A DNA stretch of 64,000 nucleotides from assembly GCA_050248995.1 (NCBI GenBank), contig JBFWRI010000005.1, positions 13,333-77,332 on the forward strand, given 5' to 3'. Source of the stretch: JBFWRI01 sp050248995. Its GTDB lineage: Bacteria; Pseudomonadota; Alphaproteobacteria; JAIXQD01. Positions 49,932 to 58,817 of this stretch are shown here, one piece after another. The notes below the pieces were generated by a model that was not told the origin of the DNA, did not search any database, and saw nothing but the letters and a program-made list of their open reading frames with translations. Both the position numbers and the translations under genes were made by a program. Each line of letters begins with the position of its first letter. Position 1 is the first letter of the stretch.

Positions 49932-52492
49932 GCCGTTTTCTTCTGCGCTTCGGCCAGCTCGATCTGGATTGTTGCTGTGCCTTCGTCATTGCTGACGGTT
50001 GGCAGGCCATCAACGGCCGTATCAACAAACTCAGGCGCTGGCACCGTGGCAGCGCTGCAGAAATCAGCCAGTGATGCGGCGCTTGGCTGCGCACCACCCA
50101 CAACAACCAGGCGGTTGGCCGGGTTCTTGATGGATGCGTTGGCCATCGTCTTGGCCTTGCGCACGGCAGCCAGCAGGCCGGTGATGGTCTGGCCTTCGGC
50201 CAATGCGCCGGCATCGGTGATAAATTCATCAGCCTTCGGCCACATACCGCGCGCATGCACGCTGCCTACTTGTGCGAAGCGCTGAGGGAATAGCGTGCTG
50301 TACAGTTCTTCGGTGATGAATGGCATATACGGCGCGAACAGGCGCAGCGTGGCTTCCAGCACGAAATAAAGCGTGGTTTGCGCCGATTTCTGGCCGGCGG
50401 CGTCACCTGTCTCTCCGTATGCGCGGCTCTTCACCAGCTCCAGATAGTTATCACACAGGTCTTTCCAGAAGAACTCTTCCGAAACGCGCAGCGCATCGGC
50501 GTAATCGTAAGCCAGATGATGCTTGGTGACGGTATCAATGGTTTCCGCAAGGCGCGATGCAACCCAGCGGTCGGTCGGATGCGTCACATCCTTCTCGCAG
50601 GCCTTCAGCGTGTCGCCGGATGGCGCAAAGCCCTTCAGCTGCAGGCTGACAAAGCGCGCGGCGTTCCACAGTTTGGTTTGCAGGCGCTTGCCGATTTTCA
50701 GGATGTTGTGGTCAATGGCGGTGTCCATCCCCAGGCGGCCATTCGCTGTCCAGTAACGAATGGTATCAACGTTATGTTCGGCAATAAAATCTTCGGGGCG
50801 CACCACATTGCCCTTTGATTTCGACATCTTGGTGCGGTCTTCGGCTAGGCACCAACCGCTGATGGCGGCCTTTTCCCACGGGATGCTGTTGTCGTGCAGC
50901 AGCGATTTCACAATCGTGTAAAATGCCCATGTGCGGATAATTTCATGCGCTTGCGGGCGCATGTGCGCCGGATACAGCTTGGCGTGACGTTCGGCATCCA
51001 GCGTATATTTATCGTTTAAACCACGGCTTGAAAGCTGCGGTGTGATCGAACTGGTGGCCCATGTGTCCAGAACATCCGGGTCCGGTTCGACTTCGTCGCG
51101 TGTATAGCCGGCGGGCAGGTCAACCAGCGGGTCAACCGGCAGCTGGTCGCGCGTTGGCACCAGAATTTTTCCTTCTTCGCCCGCACGCTTCGAATACCAG
51201 AACGGCAGCGGCACGCCAAAGAAGCGCTGACGGCTGATCGCCCAGTCCCACTTCAGGTTCTCGGTCCACTGCTCAAGGCGGATGCGCATGTATTCGGGCA
51301 GCCATTCAATTTCACGGGCCTTGGCCAGAATGGCTTCTTTCTTGTCCAGAATGCGGATGCACCATTGCGGCGTGACGATAATTTCCAGCGTGGCGCCGCT
51401 GCGCTCGGCACATGGCACCATGCGCATTACATCGCGCTGGCCGCGCAACAGGCCGTGTTCGGCCAGCAGCTCGGCGATCTTGGCTTTGGCTTTCTTCACA
51501 TACAGGCCCTTCAGCGCATCGCGCGTGGCAAAGGCCAGCTCGGGATTCAGTGTTTCCCAGCCCGGTTCACCAAAGCCTGGCATGTCGTTGATGCGGCCTT
51601 GCTTATCCAGCACCACGCGCAGCGGGAAGTTATGTTCCTTCCACAGCGTCACGGCCGTCTGGTCACCGAAGGTGCAATACATCATGACGCCGGTGCCCTT
51701 ATCCAGCAGCACGCTGTCATCTACCATGATAGGCACGCGTACATTGAACAGTGGCGTAATGGCGTGTTTGCCAGCCAATTCATTCACGCGCGGATGTTCG
51801 GGCGAGATCATCACAACCACGCAGGCGCCCAACAGTTCGGGGCGCGTCGATGCGATAATCAGTTCTTCGCCGGTTTCCTCGACCTTGAAAGCAAACTCAT
51901 AAAACACGCCGGGCGTTTCTTTCTCGGCGATGTCGGCCTGCGCCAGCGCGGTCTGGTCAACCGGGTCCCACAGCACGGCATCGGGCTTGCGGTACAGGTG
52001 GCCTTTTTCATACAGGTCCAGCACAGACATCTGCGACAGGCGGCGCGAATCCGCACTGACGGTTTCATATTCCTCGTTCCAGTCCATGGAAAGGCCCATC
52101 GTCTGGAACAGGTTGCGGTAGCTTTTTACGCTGTTGCCCACGACTTCATAGCAAAGCTTGATGAAGTCTTCGCGCTTCATATCAACAGCGCGCACGCCCT
52201 TTTCCTTTTCCACCAAACGCTCGGTCGGCAGACCGTTGTTGTCCCAGCCGACAGGGTAAAACACATTCTTGCCGTGCATGCGCATGAAGCGGGCAATCAC
52301 GTCTGTCTGCGTATAGCTGTAGATGTGGCCCATGTGCAGGAAACCGCTGATGGTCGGCGGCGGCGTATCGATCACGAACGAGGTGTCGCGGTCCTCATCC
52401 GAGTTCCAGGCAAACGTCTTGTTGGTCACCCAGTGGTCGCGCCACTTGGCTTCAACGGCTTTGGCATCGTATTGTTTGTTATCATCAGGCAT
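49928..52492 (-). CDS. valS: Valyl-tRNA synthetase, archaeal/Rickettsia-like type
   Basis: The 854-residue class Ia enzyme has PPPTISGFLHMGHIYSYTQTDVI (HMGH at 53-56) followed by GWDNNGLPTERLV, and the KMSKSKGNV loop near residue 560. The editing domain contains the usual T-rich ASTRPELLGACV. The WDNNGLPTE form and EIIRTWAFYTIVKSLLHDNSIPWEKAAISGW resemble archaeal and rickettsial ValRS. Typical bacterial ValRS reads GTDHAGIATQ there and ends in a long coiled coil that is absent here. A transferred type is inference from these motifs. Confidence 0.9.
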   Translation of the reverse strand: MPDDNKQYDAKAVEAKWRDHWVTNKTFAWNSDEDRDTSFVIDTPPPTISGFLHMGHIYSYTQTDVIARFMRMHGKNVFYPVGWDNNGLPTERLVEKEKGVRAVDMKREDFIKLCYEVVGNSVKSYRNLFQTMGLSMDWNEEYETVSADSRRLSQMSVLDLYEKGHLYRKPDAVLWDPVDQTALAQADIAEKETPGVFYEFAFKVEETGEELIIASTRPELLGACVVVMISPEHPRVNELAGKHAITPLFNVRVPIMVDDSVLLDKGTGVMMYCTFGDQTAVTLWKEHNFPLRVVLDKQGRINDMPGFGEPGWETLNPELAFATRDALKGLYVKKAKAKIAELLAEHGLLRGQRDVMRMVPCAERSGATLEIIVTPQWCIRILDKKEAILAKAREIEWLPEYMRIRLEQWTENLKWDWAISRQRFFGVPLPFWYSKRAGEEGKILVPTRDQLPVDPLVDLPAGYTRDEVEPDPDVLDTWATSSITPQLSSRGLNDKYTLDAERHAKLYPAHMRPQAHEIIRTWAFYTIVKSLLHDNSIPWEKAAISGWCLAEDRTKMSKSKGNVVRPEDFIAEHNVDTIRYWTANGRLGMDTAIDHNILKIGKRLQTKLWNAARFVSLQLKGFAPSGDTLKACEKDVTHPTDRWVASRLAETIDTVTKHHLAYDYADALRVSEEFFWKDLCDNYLELVKSRAYGETGDAAGQKSAQTTLYFVLEATLRLFAPYMPFITEELYSTLFPQRFAQVGSVHARGMWPKADEFITDAGALAEGQTITGLLAAVRKAKTMANASIKNPANRLVVVGGAQPSAASLADFCSAATVPAPEFVDTAVDGLPTVSNDEGTATIQIELAEAQKKTA

Positions 52493-52551
52493 GCAGGCAC
52501 GCTACAACAGGCGCGTGCGGTCATGCAAACAGTTAGTGCTGAAAAATGGCC

Positions 52552-52800
52552 TTACTTGCCGAAGTTTGCGCCACGCCAACGCGGCGGGTTTAGAACAAAG
52601 TTCTTAACCGGCACGATCATGGTCATCGGCAGGCCGGACTCGGCAATGTGTTGGTCCAGCGTTTTTCCGAAAGTGGTCTCAACTAGCCATGCACCATCGA
52701 CAGTGCGGTAATCGACGTAGTCGTAGCCGATGCGGCCTTCGCGCGAAACGCGGATGACTCTGCGTGTATCAACGCCATGTCCTGGGGTATCGATAGGCAT
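52552..52800 (-). CDS. Small hypothetical protein
   Basis: This 82-residue soluble protein, preceded by AGGGAGAG, begins MPIDTPGHGVDTRRVIRVSREGRIGYDYVDYRTVDGAW, which suggests a beta-hairpin-rich N-terminus. A helical middle (LVETTFGKTLDQHIAESG) and a Pro/Arg tail follow. No family is recognised. It lies between valS and gcrA, all on the minus strand, with gaps of 59 and 61 bp. The clean ribosome site and codon use support it as a real gene. Confidence 0.6.
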   Translation of the reverse strand: MPIDTPGHGVDTRRVIRVSREGRIGYDYVDYRTVDGAWLVETTFGKTLDQHIAESGLPMTMIVPVKNFVLNPPRWRGANFGK

Positions 52801-52861
52801 GAAAAACTCTCCCTTAAATATGGGGCGAGCCTAACAAAGCGTCAGGGCTAAAACAATAGGA

Positions 52862-53449
52862 TTAGAAGCGGACGTTGATCTCGCGCTCGTCCGGTGTACC
52901 GGCGTCGTGCAGGTTCGTGTTGCCCATGCTGATGCGCTTCTTCTGCACCGGCTGGTACGCCATGCGGGCGTGTTCGCCGCAGTACGAGAAGCCTTCCTGG
53001 ATCGGACCACCGCAAAAATGGAAGCCGGGGCTGCGCGGGTCACCCACGGGCCACTGGCATTGTGAGCGCGTGTTTTTAAAGGGATTATGGGCTTCCAGCT
53101 TGGTACCGGTACCATAGGAAGATGATGGATTGAACTCGGCCTGATCATAGGCGGCGGCGGCCGGCGTGATCGATGCAAAGGCAACCGATGGGGCCATATA
53201 CTCGCTGGGCTTGCTGGGCGGCAGCTTCGCACCAATGCCGGCCAGCGGCTTTTGCTTGAAGGTCGATGCGCTTGAAAGCAGGGGCGGCGTTGTTTTCGGG
53301 GATTGGCGTGCCACAAGATTCAGGCGGTGGATTTTGCCAATCACGGCGTTACGGGTGGTATTGCCAAGTTCCTTGGCGATCTGGCTGGCGCTATAGCCTT
53401 GCGCCCACAATTTCTTGAGCTGCTCAACGCGCTCGTCCGTCCAACTCAT
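52862..53449 (-). CDS. gcrA: GcrA-type cell-cycle regulator
   Basis: The 195-residue protein begins with the GcrA DNA-binding domain MSWTDERVEQLKKLWAQGYSASQIAKELGNTTRNAVIGKIHRLNL. A Pro/Ser-rich linker leads to the C-terminal sigma-70-binding domain (CQWPVGDPRSPGFHFCGGPIQEGFSYCGEHARMAYQP), with the conserved Cys cluster C-x-W-P...C...YC-x-x-H. GcrA works with sigma-70 at promoters methylated by CcrM (GANTC) and is found almost only in Alphaproteobacteria, so it is the best lineage marker here. Confidence 0.95.
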   Translation of the reverse strand: MSWTDERVEQLKKLWAQGYSASQIAKELGNTTRNAVIGKIHRLNLVARQSPKTTPPLLSSASTFKQKPLAGIGAKLPPSKPSEYMAPSVAFASITPAAAAYDQAEFNPSSSYGTGTKLEAHNPFKNTRSQCQWPVGDPRSPGFHFCGGPIQEGFSYCGEHARMAYQPVQKKRISMGNTNLHDAGTPDEREINVRF

Positions 53450-53677
53450 TCAACTTCCCCTCAAAAGCGAATAACGGAAACTTACCTGCAACCCCCTGCG
53501 TGGCATTCCAATAGGTTAGCTATAGGAATATATGCAAAGTAAGTTTGTAAGAAATCAGAAAGTAAGATATTCTTACCTTTTGATAGTTAACATACCTTTC
53601 CGGATGTGCAAAGCCTTTTTTGAAAACCGGGGTATTCGGGGTGGGCTGTTGCAGGTCGCCCGCAGGAGAAAAGTGCG

Positions 53678-53902
53678 ATGGAACTGCTGATTTCAAAGCT
53701 TACAACAAAAGGACAGACCGTTATCCCGGCGGCTATTCGCGCGCACCTCAGTCTCAAGGCCGGCGACGTTCTTCGCTACCACATCAAGGGCAACCGAGTC
53801 GAAATCGAGAAGCTGCAGCCGGCCGCCACCAAGGAAGAGCCGACAGCTGCGTTCACCGAATGGGGAACGCCGGAAGACGATGTCGCGTTCGGGGAACTAT
53901 AG
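53678..53902 (+). CDS. AbrB/MazE-type antitoxin
   Basis: The 74-residue protein has the SpoVT/AbrB swapped-hairpin domain LISKLTTKGQTVIPAAIRAHLSLKAGDVLRYHIKGNRVEIEKL, then an acidic C-terminal tail (EWGTPEDDVAFGEL) suited to bind and block the toxin. AGGAG supplies the ribosome site. The toxin gene follows by 3 bp. It is expected to bind its own promoter in the 228-bp gap after gcrA (53450-53677), where I see no clear operator. Confidence 0.88.
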   Translation: MELLISKLTTKGQTVIPAAIRAHLSLKAGDVLRYHIKGNRVEIEKLQPAATKEEPTAAFTEWGTPEDDVAFGEL

Positions 53903-53905
53903 AAA

Positions 53906-54265
53906 ATGAACGCAGGCAAGACACCACAAATTTACCAGCGGTGGGACGTTGTCGTTGTTCCCTATCCGCTGACGAACGACGGCATGGGCGGTCGCCGCCG
54001 ACCGGCGCTTGTCGTGTGTCGCGAAGATCTGCCGCGCGACTACGGCCTGTACTGGCTGCTGATGATTACGGCGGCGTCGCACACGGGGCAGAATGCCGAC
54101 GTGGCAATCGATGACTGGGAAGCTGCCAATTTGCCGTCGGCTGCAGTGATACGCACTACAAAAATCATTACTGTTTCGCAGCACCAGATTCTGCGCAAAC
54201 TGGGCACGCTGGCGCCGGGCGACCAGATGCGCGCAACGCTGGAACTAAGCCGTTTTATTGGTTAG
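53906..54265 (+). CDS. MazF/PemK-type toxin endoribonuclease
   Basis: The 119-residue protein has the PemK-like start QRWDVVVVPYPLTNDGMGGRRRPALVV, the central LLMITAASHTGQNADVAI, and the IRTTKIITVSQHQILRKLGTL segment (the S/T-K-x-x-T-V-like RNA-site strand). MazF-type toxins cut mRNA at short sequences. Together with the AbrB-type protein 3 bp upstream it forms a type II toxin-antitoxin pair. The stop TAG touches the ATG of the IMPase gene. Confidence 0.87.
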   Translation: MNAGKTPQIYQRWDVVVVPYPLTNDGMGGRRRPALVVCREDLPRDYGLYWLLMITAASHTGQNADVAIDDWEAANLPSAAVIRTTKIITVSQHQILRKLGTLAPGDQMRATLELSRFIG

Positions 54266-55093
54266 ATGCTGAAGCTTGTCGCCCCCCTGCTGCTTGATAT
54301 GGCCCGTGCTGCCCGCGCGGTGTCGGTGCCCAAATTCCGCACCGGGCTTATCACTGAACTGAAGAAAGATAAAACGCCGGTCAGCGCCATCGACCGTGCT
54401 ACCGAAGAGCGACTGCGTGAGTTCGTGCCACAGGCCGAAAAGCTGCTGGGCGCATCGGTTGGTTTCCGGGGCGAGGAATTCCCGACACTGAACCCGGATG
54501 CCGAGTTCCTGTTCGTGGTTGATCCGATCGACGGCACCAAACCGTACCTGCTGGGCCGCAGCGAATGGTTCACGCTGATCGGCCTTTACCAGAAGGGTGC
54601 AGGTTTCGTGGCAGGTCTTTGTGATCAGCCCGATGTTGACCGCGCGCATTATGCGGCGAAGGGCGAAGGGGCCTGGATGCTCGATCGTAAAAACCTTGAT
54701 ATCGCTCAGGTCGTGCGGCTACCGAAGGCGCCCGAAAAGCCGCTGGATGAAAGCATCCTGTTGTCCTTCGACCCCCTGATGATGCCGCCTTATGCCTATG
54801 GCTTGTACGAAAAACTTTACAAGCAGGTGATGTATGCTGTGCCGGGTGGTGACGCCGGCAATTACGTACGCCTGGCCGAAGGCACGGGGCAGATCGTGCT
54901 GGAATCCGTTGGCGGCATATATGATCTGGTAGCGCTGACGCCGCTTGTGACGGAAACCGGCGGCACGCTTGTCTGCCTTAATCCCGATGGCACGACCTTC
55001 GCGCCGGATATGAACTTCCATCCGCGTTTTCCCGTTCTCTCCACATCATCGCCCGCCCTGCTGGACGCCGTTCTTAAAATTTATGCCGCTTGA
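54266..55093 (+). CDS. Inositol-monophosphatase-family phosphatase (HisN/CysQ-like)
   Basis: The 275-residue IMPase protein has GEEFPTLNPDAEFLFVVDPIDGTKPYLLGRSEW (the D-P-I-D-G-T metal site; Glu in GEE) and GGDAGNYVRLAEGTGQIVLESVGGIYDLVALTPLVTETGG (motif 2, W/GDxAG with D). Histidinol-phosphate, inositol phosphates or PAP are the known substrates of the group. The usual TDTTDG-type N-terminal motif is TPVSAIDRATEERL. The start directly touches the stop of the toxin gene, so it may be read with the toxin-antitoxin mRNA. Confidence 0.87.
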   Translation: MLKLVAPLLLDMARAARAVSVPKFRTGLITELKKDKTPVSAIDRATEERLREFVPQAEKLLGASVGFRGEEFPTLNPDAEFLFVVDPIDGTKPYLLGRSEWFTLIGLYQKGAGFVAGLCDQPDVDRAHYAAKGEGAWMLDRKNLDIAQVVRLPKAPEKPLDESILLSFDPLMMPPYAYGLYEKLYKQVMYAVPGGDAGNYVRLAEGTGQIVLESVGGIYDLVALTPLVTETGGTLVCLNPDGTTFAPDMNFHPRFPVLSTSSPALLDAVLKIYAA

Positions 55094-55142
55094 AGATTTC
55101 CCGGCAATTCGCTAGAACAGCATTGCATTCAGGCAGGATCTT

Positions 55143-56048
55143 ATGGCGAAAACCGCAACATCAGAAAATCAGAAAGAACCGGTAGCGCCGACGGAATTCG
55201 AAATCATTGCTGCCGACCTTAAAGCCAATCGTGTTGACCCTATAACCGTGCTGCCGAAGCTTGAAGCCATGGCCGACAAGGGGCATCCCGGCGCAGCGCG
55301 TATCGCCAGTAAGTTATATCGCAAGGGTAAAGGTGTGCCGGTCGACGCCGCAAAAGCGGCGGCGCTGACCCGTAAGGCCGCCGCATCCGGTGACCGCGAT
55401 GGCGCCTATATGATGTGGCGCACACTTGCAAAAACCGGCGGGAAAAGCGACAGGGAAGCGTTGCAGTGGCTACTGAAAGCCGCCGAGCGGGGCCACCCGC
55501 GCGCCAATGAGAAGCTTGCAGGATTTTATGTCAAAGGCATCGCCGGGTTACGAAAGAATATCGGCAAGGCGATTGCGCATTACCGTCGCGCCGTTAAGCG
55601 TCGTCCTACGGCACTGCTATCGCTGGCAAAAATCTATCTGACAGAAAAAGGCGATGTCGAAAGAGCGATGACGTACCTGACCCAGGCAAGCGAGGCCGGG
55701 TTGGCTGAGGCCGAATATCAGCTGGCCCGCCTGTATGCGCGCGGTCGCGGCGTGCCGCGTGATCTGGTCAAGGCGGTTGTTCTTTATAAGAAGGCCGCCG
55801 CTGCTGGCTCGGCGCACGCACAGGCGGCACTGGTGGATATCGCCGTACGCAAGGGCCGTACGATCGTGGATGCAACCGAGCTGAAAGCGTGGCTGGAAGC
55901 ATCAGCGGCGAAGAACGACACCGAGGCTATGGAAGCACTGGGGCATTACTATTTTTATGGTCTACAGGGCGCTCCCGATAAAGCTGCAGCCGAGGAATGG
56001 TACCAGCGCGCAGCTCGCGCTGGAAAAACAGCCACCGCTAACACTTAG
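55143..56048 (+). CDS. Sel1-like repeat protein
   Basis: The 301-residue soluble protein is a row of about six Sel1 (TPR-like) repeats: LEAMADKGHPGAARIASKLYRKGKGVPVDAAKA, LLKAAERGHPRANEKLAGFYVKG, YLTQASEAGLAEAEYQLARLYARGRGVPRDLVKAVVLYKKAAAAGSAHAQAAL, and a last one ending MEALGHYYFYGLQGAPDKAAAEEWYQRAA. Such solenoids mediate protein contacts in envelope or signalling complexes. No signal peptide is visible. It is 49 bp after the IMPase and convergent with alaS. Confidence 0.88.
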   Translation: MAKTATSENQKEPVAPTEFEIIAADLKANRVDPITVLPKLEAMADKGHPGAARIASKLYRKGKGVPVDAAKAAALTRKAAASGDRDGAYMMWRTLAKTGGKSDREALQWLLKAAERGHPRANEKLAGFYVKGIAGLRKNIGKAIAHYRRAVKRRPTALLSLAKIYLTEKGDVERAMTYLTQASEAGLAEAEYQLARLYARGRGVPRDLVKAVVLYKKAAAAGSAHAQAALVDIAVRKGRTIVDATELKAWLEASAAKNDTEAMEALGHYYFYGLQGAPDKAAAEEWYQRAARAGKTATANT

Positions 56049-56070
56049 ACGTTCCTGTCCTTAAACGGTC

Positions 56071-57972
56071 TTATTCGCCCAGTGTTGCTTTTAGCCGGCG
56101 CACGCCCTGTGACGAGCTTTCTTCCTTGCCCAGCTTGAACTTGCCGAATGTGCCCAGCACCGCTGTGTTCTCCACGTGCGGACCGCCGCATAGTTCCCGG
56201 CTCCAGCTTTTGCCGGTGGCGTCGGTGAACGAGAACACCTTCACAATATCCGGGTACTTTTCCCAGAAACTGCCCTCGACGCCCTCATCCATCGCCTGCT
56301 GCTTCGGCATCTCGGTCACGGTCATCACCGCGCTGGCGGCAATGGCGTCGTTGACATACTTTTCAACGGCAGCTTTTTGTTCGTCGGTCATCTTCTCGCC
56401 ATGGCTGAAGTCGAAGCGGGCGCGCTCGGCCGTGATATTGCTGCCGCGCTGGTGGACGTGCGGTCCCAGCACTTTCTGCAAACCAGCCAGCATCAGGTGC
56501 GTGGCGCTGTGCAGGGCAGTGGTCTTTTCCGAATGATCAGCAAGACCGCCGGCGAACTTGCCGGCTGCGGCGGTGCGCGACTTTTCTGAATGTTCGCTGG
56601 CCGCCTTGTCGAAGTCCTGAGGATTGGTCATTTTCAGGCCCTGTTCGGCCAGCAGCTCCTCGGTCAGCTCCCGCGGATAGCCGTACGTTTCATAGAAATT
56701 GAACGCATCAGCACCGGTGATCTGCTTGCTGTGCTCCAAGTGACGCTTGATGTTGCGTTCGCCGGTCTCCAGCGTCTTCATAAACTGCTGCTCTTCCGCC
56801 GTGACAGTGGAAAGGATGCGCTCGCGATTCTGTTGAAGAGTTGGATACGCGGTTGCCTCGGCGATATACAGTGTCGATAGTTCGGCCATGAACGGCTTGT
56901 TCAGGCCTAGCTTCAGGCCGGTGCGGATCGCACGGCGCATCAGGCGGCGTGTGATATACCCGGCATCGGTATTGCTGGGCGGTGCCCCATCGCAGATCAG
57001 GAATGTCGCCGCCCGCGTGTGGTCCATGATAATGCGGAACTCGCGCTGGGCCTCGACGTATTTCCTGCCGGTCAGCTGCTCCAGTTTCTGCATCGGGCTG
57101 CGGAAGAACGCCGTTGCATAGATATCCGGATTCCCGTTCACAGCAGCGCACACACGCTCTAAGCCACCACCGTAATCGATATTCGGGCGCGGCAGTGGCA
57201 CGAAGCCAGCATCGGTCTTGCGATAGCTCATGAATACGTTGTTGCCGATTTCTAAGAAGCGTGGCGTATCGGTGGCCGGGTGGTCCTTGGGGTCGCCATT
57301 TGGCTCGAAGTCGTAGAACATCTCGCTATCCGGGCCACCGGGCTCGCCAATCGGCATATTGTCAGGCACGCCGGCGCGGCTCCACCAGTTTTCGCCTTCG
57401 GCATAAACAAAGATGCGACCGCCGCGTGAGGCGCCATACGTCCATGGCTCATCTTCCACAGTGGGTTCAATGCCAACGCTGCGAAACAACTCACTCCACA
57501 GAGCTATCGCTTCATCGTCACGCGGAATGTTGAAACTCTTGTTGCCCTGATACACGCTGATGTACAGGTGCGCGGGGTCCATACCCAGCACCTCGATCTG
57601 CCATTTCCAGATATAACGCAGCTGCTCGCGTTTGTATGTCGCCGGGTCGGCGCCGAAGGCCCAGCGGCCCATCATCTCGAAGAATGTCAGGTGCGAACTG
57701 TCTCCCACCTCATCAATATCACCAGTGCGCAAGCACTTTTGCGTGTTAGCGACGTCGTTGCCCGACGGATGCTTTTCACCCAGCAGATAAGGGATCATTG
57801 GCTGCATACCGCTGCCGGTGAACAGCGTGGTGGGATCGTTCTCGGGCAGCAGGTTTGACGACGGCACGATGACTGAACCCAGCTCGCGCATGCAATCAAG
57901 GAACGACTGGCGCAGTGCGTTCGGATCGTTCAGTAAATTCGTATCGATTTTTTTCTGTGTATTGCCAGACAT
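56071..57972 (-). CDS. alaS: Short alanyl-tRNA synthetase without C-Ala domain, CPR-like
   Basis: The 633-residue enzyme has the class II core and editing site. Motifs are SFLDCMRELGSVIVPSSNLLPENDPTTLFTGSGMQP and KCLRTGDIDEVGDSSHLTFFEMMGRWAFG. Editing ligands are HSATH (488-492) and CGGPH (595-599). It stops just after the editing domain (SSSQGVRRLKATLGE). Canonical bacterial AlaRS (~870 residues) adds a coiled-coil and C-Ala region. The HPSGNDVANTQKCLRTGDIDEVGD pattern matches the form I know from Patescibacteria (CPR), not the usual proteobacterial FTNAGM version. Transfer or a second copy is possible. Confidence 0.88.
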   Translation of the reverse strand: MSGNTQKKIDTNLLNDPNALRQSFLDCMRELGSVIVPSSNLLPENDPTTLFTGSGMQPMIPYLLGEKHPSGNDVANTQKCLRTGDIDEVGDSSHLTFFEMMGRWAFGADPATYKREQLRYIWKWQIEVLGMDPAHLYISVYQGNKSFNIPRDDEAIALWSELFRSVGIEPTVEDEPWTYGASRGGRIFVYAEGENWWSRAGVPDNMPIGEPGGPDSEMFYDFEPNGDPKDHPATDTPRFLEIGNNVFMSYRKTDAGFVPLPRPNIDYGGGLERVCAAVNGNPDIYATAFFRSPMQKLEQLTGRKYVEAQREFRIIMDHTRAATFLICDGAPPSNTDAGYITRRLMRRAIRTGLKLGLNKPFMAELSTLYIAEATAYPTLQQNRERILSTVTAEEQQFMKTLETGERNIKRHLEHSKQITGADAFNFYETYGYPRELTEELLAEQGLKMTNPQDFDKAASEHSEKSRTAAAGKFAGGLADHSEKTTALHSATHLMLAGLQKVLGPHVHQRGSNITAERARFDFSHGEKMTDEQKAAVEKYVNDAIAASAVMTVTEMPKQQAMDEGVEGSFWEKYPDIVKVFSFTDATGKSWSRELCGGPHVENTAVLGTFGKFKLGKEESSSQGVRRLKATLGE

Positions 57973-58136
57973 AGATGTCCTCTTCGTTCTGTGTAAGCTG
58001 TAGCCGATTTTTGGGATGAGTAAAAGATACCGTGCCCTAACGGGCAGCGGCGGCCGCGGCGGCGATTACAGAAAAGGCGTATCTGATGACCATGTGCTCA
58101 TCGTAACAGAAGCTGCGGCAACGGGTCAAAAGTTAA

Positions 58137-58637
58137 TTACCAGATGTTGAAGGCATACCCACGGTTATCAAACTGGTTTTGGGCCATGGCGCAGAATTCG
58201 TCGGCCGTCATCGGCCGCTCGAAGAAATCGCTATCCTTGTCCTTGCCGGCGACCAGCAGCAGGTTTTGCTGTTTGTCGATCTTGCCGCCGTTCTGCAGGT
58301 ACAGGCGGCTGGCCAGCGTGCCGTTGGCGGCTTTCAGGGTCACATTCTTCAGGGCAACAGCGCGGGTTACGCTGCCAATAGCCTTGGCGCCGTCGAAGTC
58401 CAGACGGCCCTTGCCATCCAGCGGGGCATAGCAATAAACCCCGCCGGGAGCCTTCGGGCCTACAGGCTTGCCGCTGGCGCGGGCATATTCAACCATTTGC
58501 GGAACCAGGCCCTGACCGCCACGGGCGATCGTCATCGACGACAGGCCGGCGGCAACAGCAGATTTGGTCGTGACGGGGAAGTTCAGGGCGACGTTCAGTG
58601 CCACCATCAGAATACCCGCCAGAATTATGCGTAACAT
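58137..58637 (-). CDS. Hypothetical exported protein
   Basis: This product of about 166 residues has an N-terminal signal or anchor (MLRIILAGILMVALNVALNFPVTT). Then follow LSSMTIARGGQGLVPQMVEYARASGKPVGPKAPGGVYCYAP, a beta-rich middle and a C-terminal helical end (PMTADEFCAMAQNQFDNRGYAFNIW). Two Cys (GVYCYAP, EFCAM) could pair in the periplasm. No family is recognised. I use the ATG at 58637; an in-frame start 14 residues before it gives a charged leader ahead of the signal. It is monocistronic, with 180 bp to the mscS stop. Confidence 0.65.
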   Translation of the reverse strand: MLRIILAGILMVALNVALNFPVTTKSAVAAGLSSMTIARGGQGLVPQMVEYARASGKPVGPKAPGGVYCYAPLDGKGRLDFDGAKAIGSVTRAVALKNVTLKAANGTLASRLYLQNGGKIDKQQNLLLVAGKDKDSDFFERPMTADEFCAMAQNQFDNRGYAFNIW

Positions 58638-58817
58638 GAAAACTCGTACTTGGTTGTTTCTGCGGCGGATACTAAGCAAAACGTGTGCAAGTATTCCAGC
58701 AAAACTGACAAAAAAATAATAAGTAACTGATATCGTGTGTGAATGTTTTGGTTAATTTACAAAACTTAATTTCGCATCAGGAAAAGACATGCGATTCAGA
58801 TTCTGCAAGATGCAAAT

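Noticed and set aside
51365..52711. A 448-codon open frame on the plus strand opposite valS
   Set aside because: It lies fully antisense to a well-conserved ValRS and its translation is rich in His/Gln/Val with no domain; GC-rich codon structure leaves such shadow frames.
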